A stretch of 64,000 bases of DNA from DASYAN01 sp963727755 (GCA_963727755.1 CAVSHN010000010.1:116243-180242); one strand, 5' to 3'; shown: positions 9,952 through 17,963, counted from the stretch's first letter. Notes: a model not told the origin generated them from the sequence alone. A program made the numbers and translations.

Positions 9952-10689
9952 TTACCCTTTCCCTAACTTGGTGAAGTAGATCACGCTCACAGTCCCGAGA
10001 ATTAAGAGCAGTAGCCCAATGCTCAGGCTTCCTTCCGGCGTGCCTAGATCAAAGAATTGTTGATAGATACCTGGACCATGGCTTGGTGTTTGTTTTTGAA
10101 CTTTATTTTGTGAAGGAGTTGCTTCACCTTTACTTTGGGTGTCGGGAGGAGGCGCTGCTCCTACAAGAGGAGGTTCTGCTCCCATAAGAGGAGGCTTTGC
10201 TCCCACAAATATTTTATTAGGTGAAGAAGGAGTTGGTAAAGCTCGTACTTGGACGATTTTGCTAGAGGGAGCAGATACTAGGAAGTTTGCTGTATTAGGA
10301 AATACGATCGTCAGCAATCCAGAGAGGGTGAAGAACAGTCCTAGGACAGCCACGAGTGTGCTTACAATGCGCATCGTTGTGCGGGCACGCGGGAATATCA
10401 ATACGCGATTACGTGCTTGTCTTGCTATCTTAGGTGCATTAGTTCCTTTTATCGTCATATCTTGGCTCTGTGCCGTCGATGCGGTAGGTAATACAAATGA
10501 ACGTGGCAGTGGCACTTGTGGTAAGGAACGTACCAAGAGGACAGTCTGCTCTAGCTCTGTTAGCTGTTGCTGACAGTGCTGGCAGGTATTCAGATGGGTC
10601 TGGCATGTTGACTGTTCCTGTGCAGAAAGCTGTTGATCCAGGAAGATAGAGAGCTGTTCAGTTGTCAGATGTGAAGTATGTCGTGGCAC
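9952..10689 (-). CDS. Membrane anti-sigma factor with zinc-finger (zf-HC2) domain
   Basis: The N-terminus carries the anti-sigma zinc signature (THLNTCQHC, i.e. H-x3-C-x2-C) that binds ECF sigma factors. Two hydrophobic segments follow: IVSTLVAVLGLFFTLSGLLTIVF in the middle, and SIGLLLLILGTVSVIYF at the C-terminus. They are separated by a proline-rich linker with repeated GAEPPL/GAAPPP. I choose the GTG at 10689, with AGGGGGAAAG upstream; a TTG at 10725 would overlap the sigma stop codon. It lies immediately downstream of an ECF sigma gene, the classical cognate arrangement, so it most likely sequesters that sigma factor until an envelope signal arrives. Confidence 0.8.
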   Translation of the reverse strand: MPRHTSHLTTEQLSIFLDQQLSAQEQSTCQTHLNTCQHCQQQLTELEQTVLLVRSLPQVPLPRSFVLPTASTAQSQDMTIKGTNAPKIARQARNRVLIFPRARTTMRIVSTLVAVLGLFFTLSGLLTIVFPNTANFLVSAPSSKIVQVRALPTPSSPNKIFVGAKPPLMGAEPPLVGAAPPPDTQSKGEATPSQNKVQKQTPSHGPGIYQQFFDLGTPEGSLSIGLLLLILGTVSVIYFTKLGKG

Positions 10690-10721
10690 GGGCTTTCCCC
10701 CTGGTAGTCTCCTTGGTAATC

Positions 10722-11363
10722 TCAATTTTGATCTGCTCTTTTACTAGTTGGACGATAATCACGTGGTAAAAGTTCCTTATGTTGTGACAAATAAGAACGT
10801 AGGCGTGTGCGAGCCCGTGATAGGCGTGAGCGGACGGTCCCCAGTGTCGTTTGGGTTGCCTGAGCGATTTCTTCATAAGAGAGTCCTTCAATATCGCACA
10901 GCACAATAACAGTGCGTTGGTCAAACGAGAGTTCCTGCAACCCGTGCTGAATCAAGTGCTGGAGTTCCTGGGTGAGTAAGATTGCCTCAGGGTTGCTTTC
11001 TGGCCCTGTTTGAGCCAGAGCTTCCCTAGGACTGTGTAATTCTTCCTCATCGATGACAATTTCCAATGATTCGGACGGATGGCGTTGGAGGCGTCGCCAA
11101 TGATCACAAGCCAGATTTGTGCTGATACGCAATAACCAAGTGCGGAACGGGGAGCTACCACGATATGTGTGAATTGCGCGAAATGCTGAGATAAATGCCT
11201 CTTGTGTCACATCAGATGCGGTATCGTAATCGCCGAGGAGGCGGAAGACCGTATTATAGACAACCTGTTGGTGGCACAAGACTAATAGATTGAATGCATT
11301 GATGTCTCCCTGTTGGCTGCGTGCGATGATTTTCTCCTCTTCGTCTCTCGTAAGCTTGTCCAT
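10722..11363 (-). CDS. ECF-family RNA polymerase sigma factor
   Basis: This is a sigma-70 family protein of about 213 residues with only regions 2 and 4. Region 2 is seen in FRLLGDYDTASDVTQEAF and the conserved FRTWLLRISTNLACDHWRR. Region 4, in ELSFDQRTVIVLCDIEGLSYEEIAQATQTTLGTVRSRLSRAR (48-90 residues from the C-terminus), contains the helix-turn-helix that binds the -35 element. I place the start at the ATG at 11363 (MDKLTRDEE, AAGGAT upstream). It follows the kinase gene by 25 bp and precedes its anti-sigma gene, so kinase, sigma and anti-sigma are probably co-transcribed. Confidence 0.88.
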   Translation of the reverse strand: MDKLTRDEEEKIIARSQQGDINAFNLLVLCHQQVVYNTVFRLLGDYDTASDVTQEAFISAFRAIHTYRGSSPFRTWLLRISTNLACDHWRRLQRHPSESLEIVIDEEELHSPREALAQTGPESNPEAILLTQELQHLIQHGLQELSFDQRTVIVLCDIEGLSYEEIAQATQTTLGTVRSRLSRARTRLRSYLSQHKELLPRDYRPTSKRADQN

Positions 11364-11388
11364 AGGTATCCTTTTGTGCCAGTTTGAG

Positions 11389-13344
11389 CTAGTGTAGCAC
11401 ATTTTTACAATGGTAGACTATTTTTTCGCAAAATATGCTAGGCATTGGAGATCTTTTCTGAATGCAGCATAATTCTGATAACGTGCAGAAGGCTCTTTCG
11501 AGCAATGCTCGGCTCAAGATTGCTTCCAGCTCAAGCGAAATAGTAGGATTGAGCAGGCGCACGGGCGGATAGAATGGAAAATGCGGTGGAGCCACGTTAG
11601 TGAGTGCATGGTGCATACTGGCAGCCAGAGTGTAGATGCTGGTGCGCTGATCATACGGTTTGTCCTGGATAGGCAGATATGGTGAGATTGCCAGCTTGCG
11701 TGTAGTGCGCTTGCATTTTCCTGCTATTCGTGAAGTGGGGGGTTGTGGTGGTGGCTGTACCTGAAAGCCTGTGAGCATCACGCGTCCACGTCGATGTTCA
11801 ACCAGAATATTGGCCGGCGAAATGTCGAAGTGGTATAGGGGCTGTGGTCGTTGTTCCAGCGCAATCAGCACGTTAAGCAAGGTATTCATATAGCTAATAA
11901 TCTCTTGCTCTGGAAGAGGACGCAACAGTTTGAGTAGGCGTTCCTCCAGACTCTCACCATCAACATAGGCCGAGACAACGTAATAATGATTTCCTTCGGC
12001 GAAGCGGTTGAGTACAGGTGGAACCATGGGATGATGGAGATGAGCCAGAGGCTCGGTAGCCTGATCATAGTAGTGGATATCTTGGGAAAGAGGAGTCTGA
12101 GTACACTCCCAACGCTTCAGCACGACTGGTTGCTCTTTGTTTTGTGCATCGCTAGCCACTGCAACCATGATCTGGGTTTCTTTGGCTTGTTTGAGGACAC
12201 GCTTGATGGTATAGCGTCCCCGGCATACGCTCACTCCCACCAGTGGACTGTGTTGAACAATGGTGGGTGGATCAACAAGTCGACCACATATGCTACAGCA
12301 ACGCTGCCCAAAACGAGCTGGCTGTTGGCAATAGAGGCAATAGCGGTTATCATATGCCTCTCCACAAACGGTACAACGCTGGGCCCCGGTGCGATTCTGC
12401 TGCCCGCAGTTCTGACAGACATAGCGCTGCATAGCAATTTGTACAGCATGAGCATAGGCGTCTACAAACTCACTAATGCTGTGGTAACGTTGCCGATAAT
12501 CTTTCGCCAGAGCCCGCTGGAGCACAGCAGCCACTTCAGCGGGAACACGTGGGTTCCAGCGTTGAAGCGAGGGTGGTTGCTCTCTAAGATGAGCTTTCCA
12601 CATATCTTCCAGGCCTTGATAAGTAAATGGTGGGCGACCGCATAGTAACTCATAGCAGCAGATTGCGAGAGCATACTGATCGCTCTGACGGCGTGGATTG
12701 CCTTGCCATTGCTCTGGAGGCATATATGCAGCCGTTCCTGTGACCTCGCCTAGCGAGGCATGGGTTTGCATGCCAAGATAGTAGGTCGTGCCGAAGTCTG
12801 CCAGCAAGACCTGTCCATTACGACCAATCAGCAAGTTACCCAGTTTTACATCCTGATGCACTAATCCAGCACTATGCAAGTAATACAAGGCATCTGCAGT
12901 CTGTTGTATGTAAGGGATCAGTTCTTCGGCAAAAGCTTGGCGGCGGCTACCATCGCCTTTGCGAAAGAGATCGAGAATGGTGCGGGGAGCGTATTCCATG
13001 ACAAAGTAGGGCTGCTCATCGCCTTGCAAGTGACCAAAGTTGTAGATGGGTAAGATGTTCGGGTGGTGCATATTGGCGATACGCCGAGCTTCCTGAATGA
13101 AACTGGTCTGAGCCTTCTCATTGGTTTGGTCAAGACGCAAGACTTTAAGGGCCAGAATGCGACTGAGCGGGGCCGATTCACGGACCTTGTAGACATATCC
13201 GTAACTGCCAGCACCGAGGAAGGAGAGAACTTCGTAGATGCCTATATGGGCTCCCTGGATCAAAAAGCCACAAGACTGACAACACGTGGCAGTATTTGCA
13301 TTTTCGTGGCTAGCGCCTGCACGAGGATTTAGACAATATGCCAA
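11389..13344 (-). CDS. Two-headed Ser/Thr kinase: active kinase, zinc ribbons, C-terminal pseudokinase
   Basis: This 651-residue soluble protein starts with a zinc ribbon (CLNP...CCQSC). A PknB-type kinase domain follows, with Gly loop LGAGSYGYVYKV, catalytic HQDVKLGNLL and DFG in LLADFGTTYY. The middle holds two more zinc ribbons (CQNCGQQN...CTVC and CLYC...CSIC). The last 280 residues form a second kinase-like fold in which the HRD motif reads HFDISPANIL and the DFG position reads LTGF, so it is probably catalytically inactive. The gene lies 25 bp upstream of the ECF sigma gene on the same strand, which suggests that phosphorylation feeds into that sigma/anti-sigma switch. The partner proteins are not evident. 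Confidence 0.85.
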   Translation of the reverse strand: MAYCLNPRAGASHENANTATCCQSCGFLIQGAHIGIYEVLSFLGAGSYGYVYKVRESAPLSRILALKVLRLDQTNEKAQTSFIQEARRIANMHHPNILPIYNFGHLQGDEQPYFVMEYAPRTILDLFRKGDGSRRQAFAEELIPYIQQTADALYYLHSAGLVHQDVKLGNLLIGRNGQVLLADFGTTYYLGMQTHASLGEVTGTAAYMPPEQWQGNPRRQSDQYALAICCYELLCGRPPFTYQGLEDMWKAHLREQPPSLQRWNPRVPAEVAAVLQRALAKDYRQRYHSISEFVDAYAHAVQIAMQRYVCQNCGQQNRTGAQRCTVCGEAYDNRYCLYCQQPARFGQRCCSICGRLVDPPTIVQHSPLVGVSVCRGRYTIKRVLKQAKETQIMVAVASDAQNKEQPVVLKRWECTQTPLSQDIHYYDQATEPLAHLHHPMVPPVLNRFAEGNHYYVVSAYVDGESLEERLLKLLRPLPEQEIISYMNTLLNVLIALEQRPQPLYHFDISPANILVEHRRGRVMLTGFQVQPPPQPPTSRIAGKCKRTTRKLAISPYLPIQDKPYDQRTSIYTLAASMHHALTNVAPPHFPFYPPVRLLNPTISLELEAILSRALLERAFCTLSELCCIQKRSPMPSIFCEKIVYHCKNVLH

Positions 13345-13475
13345 ATATTCTATCCTACCTCTTTTGGTGAATTCATGTCGAGATGGGAATGATCGTTTTT
13401 CTCTCTTAGATATTTACGGATGAGAGGCGTGTTTGGTCAAAGGAGACATTGCAAAAAAAATTCGACCTGCCCCCT

Positions 13476-13505
13476 TTCGACACTACATCGATTGTGTGCT
13501 ATAAT
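13476..13505 (+). promoter_or_regulatory. Candidate sigma-70 promoter reading into the orphan omega-RNA
   Basis: A perfect -10 box TATAAT (13500-13505) lies 18 bp downstream of TTCGAC (13476-13481), a moderate -35 match. Transcription would begin near 13512 and run into the mini-element starting at 13579. A short A/T hairpin (AAAAAGA / TCTTTTT, about 13514-13541) lies between the two. Confidence 0.4.
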
Positions 13506-13562
13506 GTTATGAGTAAAAAGATCGAATTTAGTCTTTTTATCTCTCTCCAGCTTAAAATAAAA

Positions 13563-13923
13563 AGTAGAAGAGTAGCACGTCAGGAACCCCGTGGCTAATG
13601 AACTTTAAGAAATTAATAGGGTAAATGACAAGCATTGTATATACCCTCTTTACAATTTAAAGTTCCATAAGCCAGAGGCTTGTGAGTAGCGCTAACGTTG
13701 TTTCGCAAGCCTACCTGACCAGACTCAGCAGAGCAATCTGCTACGTTAGCGGTAAGAGTTCAAGTACCTACCTGCGGGTGCGACGCCAGCCCGCTGCTCT
13801 AGAACCGATGGGTTAAACAGGTCTACAAGGGTTAAGCCAGTGCTCATCGGATAGTACCGACCGCTAACCTTGTCGAGGCGAACATTACCTGGGAAACCAG
13901 GGGCTCGAAAGAGCAGTTTACAA
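13563..13923 (+). ncRNA. Orphan omega-RNA with enlarged first stem-loop
   Basis: Blocks shared with the omega-RNAs upstream of the two iscB genes appear in the same order: GTCAGGAACCCC, AGGCTTGTGAGTAGC, CCTACCTGACC, GGTTAAACAG, TACAAGGGTTAAG, CAGTGCTC, AACCTTGTCGAGGC and ACCTGGGAAACCAGG. The first stem-loop is about 80 nt longer than in the other copies. Its arms GGCTAATGAACTTTAA and TTAAAGTTCCATAAGCC pair, with an inner AGGGTA/TACCCT stem. If the usual IscB rule holds, the guide is the flank just 5' of the element, AGTAGAAGAGTAGCAC. Confidence 0.72.
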
Positions 13924-14116
13924 GGGTTTAGCCGTTCCTCCCAAAAACGGCTTCCCGCAAGGGATAGCAGCAAAAGAGAAAGAAGAACAAGAGAGTGCTT
14001 ACGTACAAGACAAGCTGGCTCGTAGCTCGCCATTTGTCTTCCCCTCATCCCCATGCGTGCAGGGAGCCATTCCTCCCCGTGCCTAAAGGCAGGGGTCTCC
14101 TTGCTCGGAGTGATGA
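13579..14116 (+). mobile_element. IscB-type mini-element carrying an orphan omega-RNA and no iscB gene
   Basis: The left end (GTCAGGAACCCC, 13579) matches the left ends of both complete IscB elements in the window, and the right end has the hairpin GTGCCTAAAGGCAGGGG near 14080 followed by ATGA at 14113-14116. Between them lies an omega-RNA-like sequence that matches the others up to the point where iscB would start (TTTACAAG here versus TTTACATG in front of the 49.8-kb iscB). After that come about 190 bp without an ORF instead of a 1.3-kb gene. No transposase is present. I interpret it as a deletion derivative that would be mobilised, and would guide a nuclease, in trans. Confidence 0.75.
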
Positions 14117-14153
14117 CATCTATTTCTTGTGTTACTGATAGAGGTTATAGAGT

Positions 14154-15188
14154 ATGGCGGAAATTATTACTGCCGACATGGTTATTCACGACGTTGTAAC
14201 AAAGTACCCTCCGACTGTCAAAGTTTTTCATGGGCATGGCCTTCCCTGCACTGCTTGTGCAGTTGGCTCACGTGAAAGTATCTTGGGTGGGGCACGCACT
14301 CATCGTTTCCCCGCTGAGAAACTAGACCTCCTGCTGAAAGATTTGAATGCAGCGGTCAACGGAGAGCCTATCTCGGTTGCACCTAAGAAAGCTCCTGTTG
14401 GGCGTGGCATTCCATTGACGATGGCTGGTGATGCTCCTAATCGCAAGATCAAGCACATAGTTGCCATTATGAGCGGGAAGGGAGGCGTGGGCAAATCACT
14501 CGTTACTGGTTTGCTTGCTGTTTCCTTGCGACGTCAGGGATTGCAAGTGGGTATTTTAGATGGTGATATCACAGGCGCAAGTATCGCACGCATGTTTGGC
14601 ACGCATGAGCGTCCTAACAGGGCAGGCGAGCGTATGATTGAACCACCACGCAGCAAAGGCGGCATCAGAGTCATGTCGATGAACATGTTCTTAGAGCATG
14701 AGAGTGATCCGGTGGTCTTGCGGGGACCGATGGTTTCTAATGCCCTGAGGCAATTCTTCGAAGATGTTGATTGGGGGCCACTGGATTTCTTGCTGATCGA
14801 CTTGCCCCCCGGCACGTCTGATGCGCCACTAACTGTAATGCAAGCTCTGCCCCTAGATGGTGTAGTGATTGTCTCTTCGCCCCAGATGTTAGCGACAATG
14901 ATCGTAACGAAGTGTGTGAATATGGTACGTCATCTCAAAGGAACGATTATTGGGATTGTGGAGAATATGTCCTACTTCCAGACTCCTGATGGCGAGCGTT
15001 ACGAGCTTTTCGGCCCGAGCCGGGGGAGCGAACTCGTTGGGGTAACTGGGGCACCTCTACTAGGAACATTGCCCATTGATCCAGCCATTACCACACTCTG
15101 TGATACTGGTCGCATCGAAGAATACGATTCTGAAGCGTACGAAGAATTGGCTGTCAATTTTGTTAATACGCTCAAGATTCAGCGCTAA
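14154..15188 (+). CDS. mrp: Mrp/NBP35-family P-loop ATPase with N-terminal DUF1858-like domain
   Basis: The first 70 residues resemble the small DUF1858 domain found near hybrid-cluster proteins, with a GLPCTAC cysteine pair. The rest is a Mrp/NBP35 ATPase with deviant Walker A GKGGVGKS, DGDITGAS, and the Walker B-type LIDLPPGTSDAPL. These proteins carry iron-sulfur clusters to target enzymes. The usual C-terminal CxxC, normally in MSYFxCPxCG, is missing: the segment reads NMSYFQTPDGERYELFG. Cluster binding, if any, would therefore have to use the N-terminal CTAC, which is an inference. The gene begins 38 bp after the orphan omega-RNA element. Its last codons (ATTCAGCGCTAA) are duplicated at 15990 in the tandem array that follows. 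Confidence 0.85.
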   Translation: MAEIITADMVIHDVVTKYPPTVKVFHGHGLPCTACAVGSRESILGGARTHRFPAEKLDLLLKDLNAAVNGEPISVAPKKAPVGRGIPLTMAGDAPNRKIKHIVAIMSGKGGVGKSLVTGLLAVSLRRQGLQVGILDGDITGASIARMFGTHERPNRAGERMIEPPRSKGGIRVMSMNMFLEHESDPVVLRGPMVSNALRQFFEDVDWGPLDFLLIDLPPGTSDAPLTVMQALPLDGVVIVSSPQMLATMIVTKCVNMVRHLKGTIIGIVENMSYFQTPDGERYELFGPSRGSELVGVTGAPLLGTLPIDPAITTLCDTGRIEEYDSEAYEELAVNFVNTLKIQR

Positions 15189-15345
15189 GTGGTACCGATA
15201 AGTTCCAGCAGACTAGCAAGTGTGTGATACCGTGAGGGAGCAGACTCCCTACACGGTACCATTTTGAGGTAGGCTCAGGATACCTGTAAAAACCACTCAT
15301 ACAGCCGTTTGCTTAGCTGCACAATTTAGTTAGGATCTTAGCCCT
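15182..15345. repeat. 3' block of the array, copy 1 of 2 (duplicated with the mrp 3' end)
   Basis: This block, from the last mrp codons through the hairpin to CCCTACCTCTACAAACCC, recurs at about 15990-16180 with roughly 93-95% identity by eye. It lies at the 3' ends of array genes A and B. The copy at 15990 starts abruptly with the mrp tail ATTCAGCGCTAAG joined to the leader repeat, which marks the duplication junction. Confidence 0.8.
15228..15258 (+). terminator. Hairpin terminator after mrp (first of two copies)
   Basis: TACCGTG-AGGGAG pairs with CTCCCT-A-CACGGTA, a 13-bp stem 40 bp after the mrp stop codon. No long T run follows. The same hairpin with about 150 bp of surroundings recurs at 16045, next to copy B of the array. 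Confidence 0.55.
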
Positions 15346-15349
15346 ACCT

Positions 15350-15887
15350 CTACAAACCCATCTCCTTCCTTCGCTGCTGCTGTTGCCTTACCCGCCCATT
15401 TAGCTCGCTGTTCCTCCTCCGCTGCTGCTGTTGCCTTACCCGCTCATTTAGCTCGCTGCACCTATCCCTAGCCGCCTTACTCCACTTCACATCACCCCGC
15501 TCTATCATCTGCTGCAGCGCGTCTTCATGTATAGCATTTGCGAATACCCTTTCTGACCATTTCCCCCCTGCCAGAGTCCCCTGATCGCTTGCGGAGGAAG
15601 CGCTAGCAGAGAGGTCGGACGTGGTGCCGATACCGAAAGCCGGGGTGGAGAGCTTCGTGGTCACTCTCCTCATCATGGGGTATGAAATCGCTGTCTGGGT
15701 GCTGACCATGACTTTGCAGTGCTAACTCCAACCTTGGGTCACTGTGCGACGATCTCTGATCATCTCTTGGCTCCTCTTTGTATATGTACTGCTCTATTTC
15801 CCAAGGTCTTGGACATGCTTTTCCTGATTCTCTTGTTCGATTCGCCGTCCGCTCTCGCGGTTTATCTATATGGGTTTCCTGATTCAT
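15350..15887 (-). CDS. Array copy A: conserved-head/variable-tail protein, family unknown (frameshift)
   Basis: The start ATG (MNQETHIDK) is preceded by AAAGGAC. The head contains the block shared by all four copies: PWEI, YIYKEEPRDDQRSSH, DPRLEL, LQSHGQHPDSD. A second shared block, LSASASSASDQGTLAG, is followed by a tail unique to this copy. The tail ends in two near-repeats of SELNERVRQQQQRRR. The frame changes at CACCCCGGC near 15645; one base fewer gives HPAFGIGTT as in copy D. Repaired length is about 178 residues. The protein is highly charged with no signal peptide, membrane segment or catalytic motif. Its upstream leader is truncated after about 100 bp, so it may lack its own promoter. 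Confidence 0.55.
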
Positions 15888-15989
15888 AAGTTTGTCCTTT
15901 GCTGGAGAAGAAATCTCAACGGTATTAGCTCAAACGTCTAAACATCTCTTATTCAAACTAAACGTTGAAAATTTTCAGAACACGATAAT

Positions 15990-16180
15990 CAAAATTCAGC
16001 GCTAAGTGGTGCCGATAAGTTCCAGCAGACTAGCAAGTGTGTGATACCGTGAGGGAGCAGACTCCCTACACGGTACCACTTTGAGGGAGGCCCAGGATAC
16101 CTGTAAAAACCACTCATACAGCTGTTTGCTTAGCTACACAGTTTAGTTAGGATCTTAGCCCTACCTCTACAAACCCCTCT
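15990..16180. repeat. 3' block of the array, copy 2 of 2
   Basis: This is a near-copy of 15182-15345, including the terminal codons of mrp and the hairpin TACCGTG...CACGGTA at 16045-16075. The junction ATCAAAATTCAGCG fuses the end of a truncated leader repeat to the mrp tail, so this is the breakpoint of a tandem duplication of about 0.8 kb. Confidence 0.8.
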
Positions 16181-16223
16181 CCTTCTTCCGCCACTGCTGC
16201 TGCAGGGTCAGTTGCTTATCTGG

Positions 16224-16722
16224 CTAATCTTCGTAATAGGCGCCAGTCGCCTTCCTCCGCTGCTGATCCATGAGGCGCTTATCCACCTTCTGAAGGGAAG
16301 TCCCCGCCCTATGTCGATCCACCCTCGACGGCCACGGGAGCGGAGGCCGCAAATGCCATCGCCCCAGCACCCGGTGCTGTTGCTGCTCACTTGGCTTAAA
16401 AAGATCCCTAAGATCCCCTGCCAGAGTCCCCTGATCGCTTGCGCTAGCAGAGAGATCGGGCGTGGTGCCGAAACCGAAGGCCAGGGTGGAGAGCTTCGTG
16501 GTCACTATCAGAGGGTATGAAGTCGCTGTCTGGGTGCTGACCGTGGCTTTGCAGTGCTAACTCCAACCTTGGGTCACCGTGCGACGACCTCTGATCGTCT
16601 CTTGGCTCCTCTTTGTATATGTACTGCTCTATTTCCCAAGGTCTTGGACCTGCTTTTCCTGATTTTTTTGTTCGATTCGCCGTCCTCTCTCGCAGTTTAT
16701 CTATATGGGTTTCCTGATTTAT
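16224..16722 (-). pseudogene. Array copy B: start codon lost and frameshifted
   Basis: The head matches the other copies (NQETHIDKLRERTANRT, PWEIEQYIYKEEPRDD), but the start codon is ATA where copies A and C have ATG. No alternative start lies between the AAAGGAC ribosome site and the head. The frame then changes at CACCCTGGCC, the same place as in copy A. Repaired, the protein would be about 165 residues with its own tail (DLRDLFKPSEQQQHRVLG...MDQQRRKATGAYYED). The sequence shows damage at two points, so I call it a pseudogene. Its leader and promoter are intact. Confidence 0.6.
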
Positions 16723-16774
16723 AAGTTTGTCCTTTGCTTGAGAATAAATCTCAACGGTATTGGCTCATTTCTCA

Positions 16775-16800
16775 TTGAGACATTTTCTCAAATGTCTCAA
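16775..16800 (-). promoter_or_regulatory. Leader palindrome of array copy B
   Basis: TTGAGACATTT-tctc-AAATGTCTCAA is a perfect 11-bp inverted repeat, about 53 bp before the gene head, inside the predicted 5' UTR. Relative to copy C, both arms of the inner stem differ so that pairing is complete here. It could be an RNA hairpin or a repressor operator. Confidence 0.5.
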
Positions 16801-16873
16801 CGTCTCTCATTCACACTAAACGGTGAAAAATTTCAGAACACGATAATCAAAAGTAGGCGTATGTTCTCCTTCT

Positions 16874-16902
16874 TTATAAAGGAGTTATAACTTAACTGTC
16901 AG
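16874..16902 (-). promoter_or_regulatory. Array promoter, copy B
   Basis: On the minus strand CTGACA (16897-16902) and TTATAA (16874-16879) are 17 bp apart. The -35 differs from copies C and D by one base (CTGACA versus TTGACA). An inverted repeat CTCCTT/AAGGAG overlaps the -10 box. Confidence 0.55.
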
Positions 16903-17104
16903 CTCTGACAAATCGAGTATCCAGTACTAATGATACCTGAATTGATCGAAATTTATCAATAGGTAATTGACTATTTATTGTCACTCCTTGCTACCAACTT
17001 CTCAGAATGATAGTGGAAGGAAACAACTTTCAATGTAGCACTAAAAAACTTTCTCATTCAGGCCAAATGCTTAAGGGTTGAGTTGGCTTTGAGAGTATTT
17101 CAGG

Positions 17105-17440
17105 CTTCATAGCAGTGGATTTGGCAAATGTCTGCTCATATCCCGCTATTAGCTCGTCATCTGCCGAGTTAAGGAACTCAGAGCCTGTTGAGCCTGACAT
17201 ACTCTCTCAGTACATGTTTCGGGGGTATCCTGCTAGCCAATCGCAGTTTCAACCGCCGTCGTTGCCAGGGCCGGAAGAGACTTCAGCTTCTGGCTCTTCC
17301 GGCAAAGGGTGGCAAGTTGAGCGTGATCTGGCCTAGCTCATTGATCTCCCCGCAGGATTTCCCCCTACCATCATCCGCCGCCGCCGCTGCCATATCCCAT
17401 ACTATATACTGGTTAAACAGCTTTTGACCACTGTTGCCAC
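17105..17440. repeat. Array spacer block S, copy 1, with short ORFs on both strands
   Basis: These 330 bp recur at 18346-18700 with only a handful of substitutions in the first 220 bp. On the plus strand they encode 73 residues (MDLANVCSYPAISSSS...). On the minus strand there is a 48-residue ORF beginning MSGSTGSEFLNSADDEL at about 17208, preceded by GAGAGAGT. The two copies are too similar for codon-substitution patterns to decide which strand, if either, is coding. The minus-strand ORF is co-directional with the array genes. Confidence 0.45.
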
Positions 17441-17486
17441 CAATTATCTACCTGCTGATACACAAAATGATGCAGATTCTTGCAAC

Positions 17487-17963
17487 TTATGATCCATAAT
17501 CATGCGATTTATGCCGCCTCCGCCCTGTATTGTCCGTCTCAGAAAATTGATCAAAAAACGACCACGACTGCGGTTGCTGTCTTCGTTGCGTTTGCCTCGT
17601 TTCTCGCGGCTGTTGCTGCACCTCCGTTCGTGGTTTACTAAAGCATCCTCCCCCTGCCAGAGTCCCCTGATCGCTTGCGGAGGAAGCGCTAGCAGAGAGG
17701 TCGGGCATGGCGCCGATACCAAAGACAGGGGAGCCATATCCGTAGTCATCAGAGGATATGGAATCGCTGTCTGGGTACTGACCGTGGCTTTGCAGTCCTA
17801 ACTCGAGCCTTGGGTCACTGTGCGACGACCGATCATCGTCTCTTGGCTCCTCTTTGTATATGTACTTATCTAATTCCCAAGGTTTTGGACCTGCTTTTTC
17901 TGATTTTTTTGTTCGATTCGCCGTCTGCTCTTGCAGTTTATCTATATGGGTTTCCTGATCCAT
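17487..17963 (-). CDS. Array copy C: intact conserved-head/variable-tail protein, family unknown
   Basis: This is an uninterrupted 158-residue protein starting MDQETHIDKLQEQ, with AAAGGAC upstream. Head blocks: PWELDKYIYKEEPRDDDR, SSHSDPRLELGLQSHG. Linker: LSASASSASDQGTLAG. The tail is Q/R-rich and unique to this copy (EVQQQPRETRQTQRRQQPQ, ending KSHDYGS). There is no hydrophobic segment and no cysteine pair, and the composition suggests a largely disordered protein. It has its own promoter about 150 bp upstream. I do not recognise the family. The head is conserved in four adjacent copies while the tails are not, which points to selection on the head or to recent duplication with tail exchange. 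Confidence 0.65.
   Translation of the reverse strand: MDQETHIDKLQEQTANRTKKSEKAGPKPWELDKYIYKEEPRDDDRSSHSDPRLELGLQSHGQYPDSDSISSDDYGYGSPVFGIGAMPDLSASASSASDQGTLAGGGCFSKPRTEVQQQPRETRQTQRRQQPQSWSFFDQFSETDNTGRRRHKSHDYGS

Larger units (their letters stand above)
16740..17104 (-). repeat. Leader/promoter repeat upstream of array copy B
   Basis: This AT-rich block lies immediately 5' of copy B on the minus strand. It is nearly identical to the blocks at 17981-18345 and 19238-19587; corresponding positions are exactly 1,241 bp apart. It contains the array promoter and the leader palindrome. Confidence 0.85.

Noticed and set aside
11986..12645. A 219-residue plus-strand frame.
   Set aside because: It lies wholly within the well-supported dual kinase gene on the minus strand and shows no family features.
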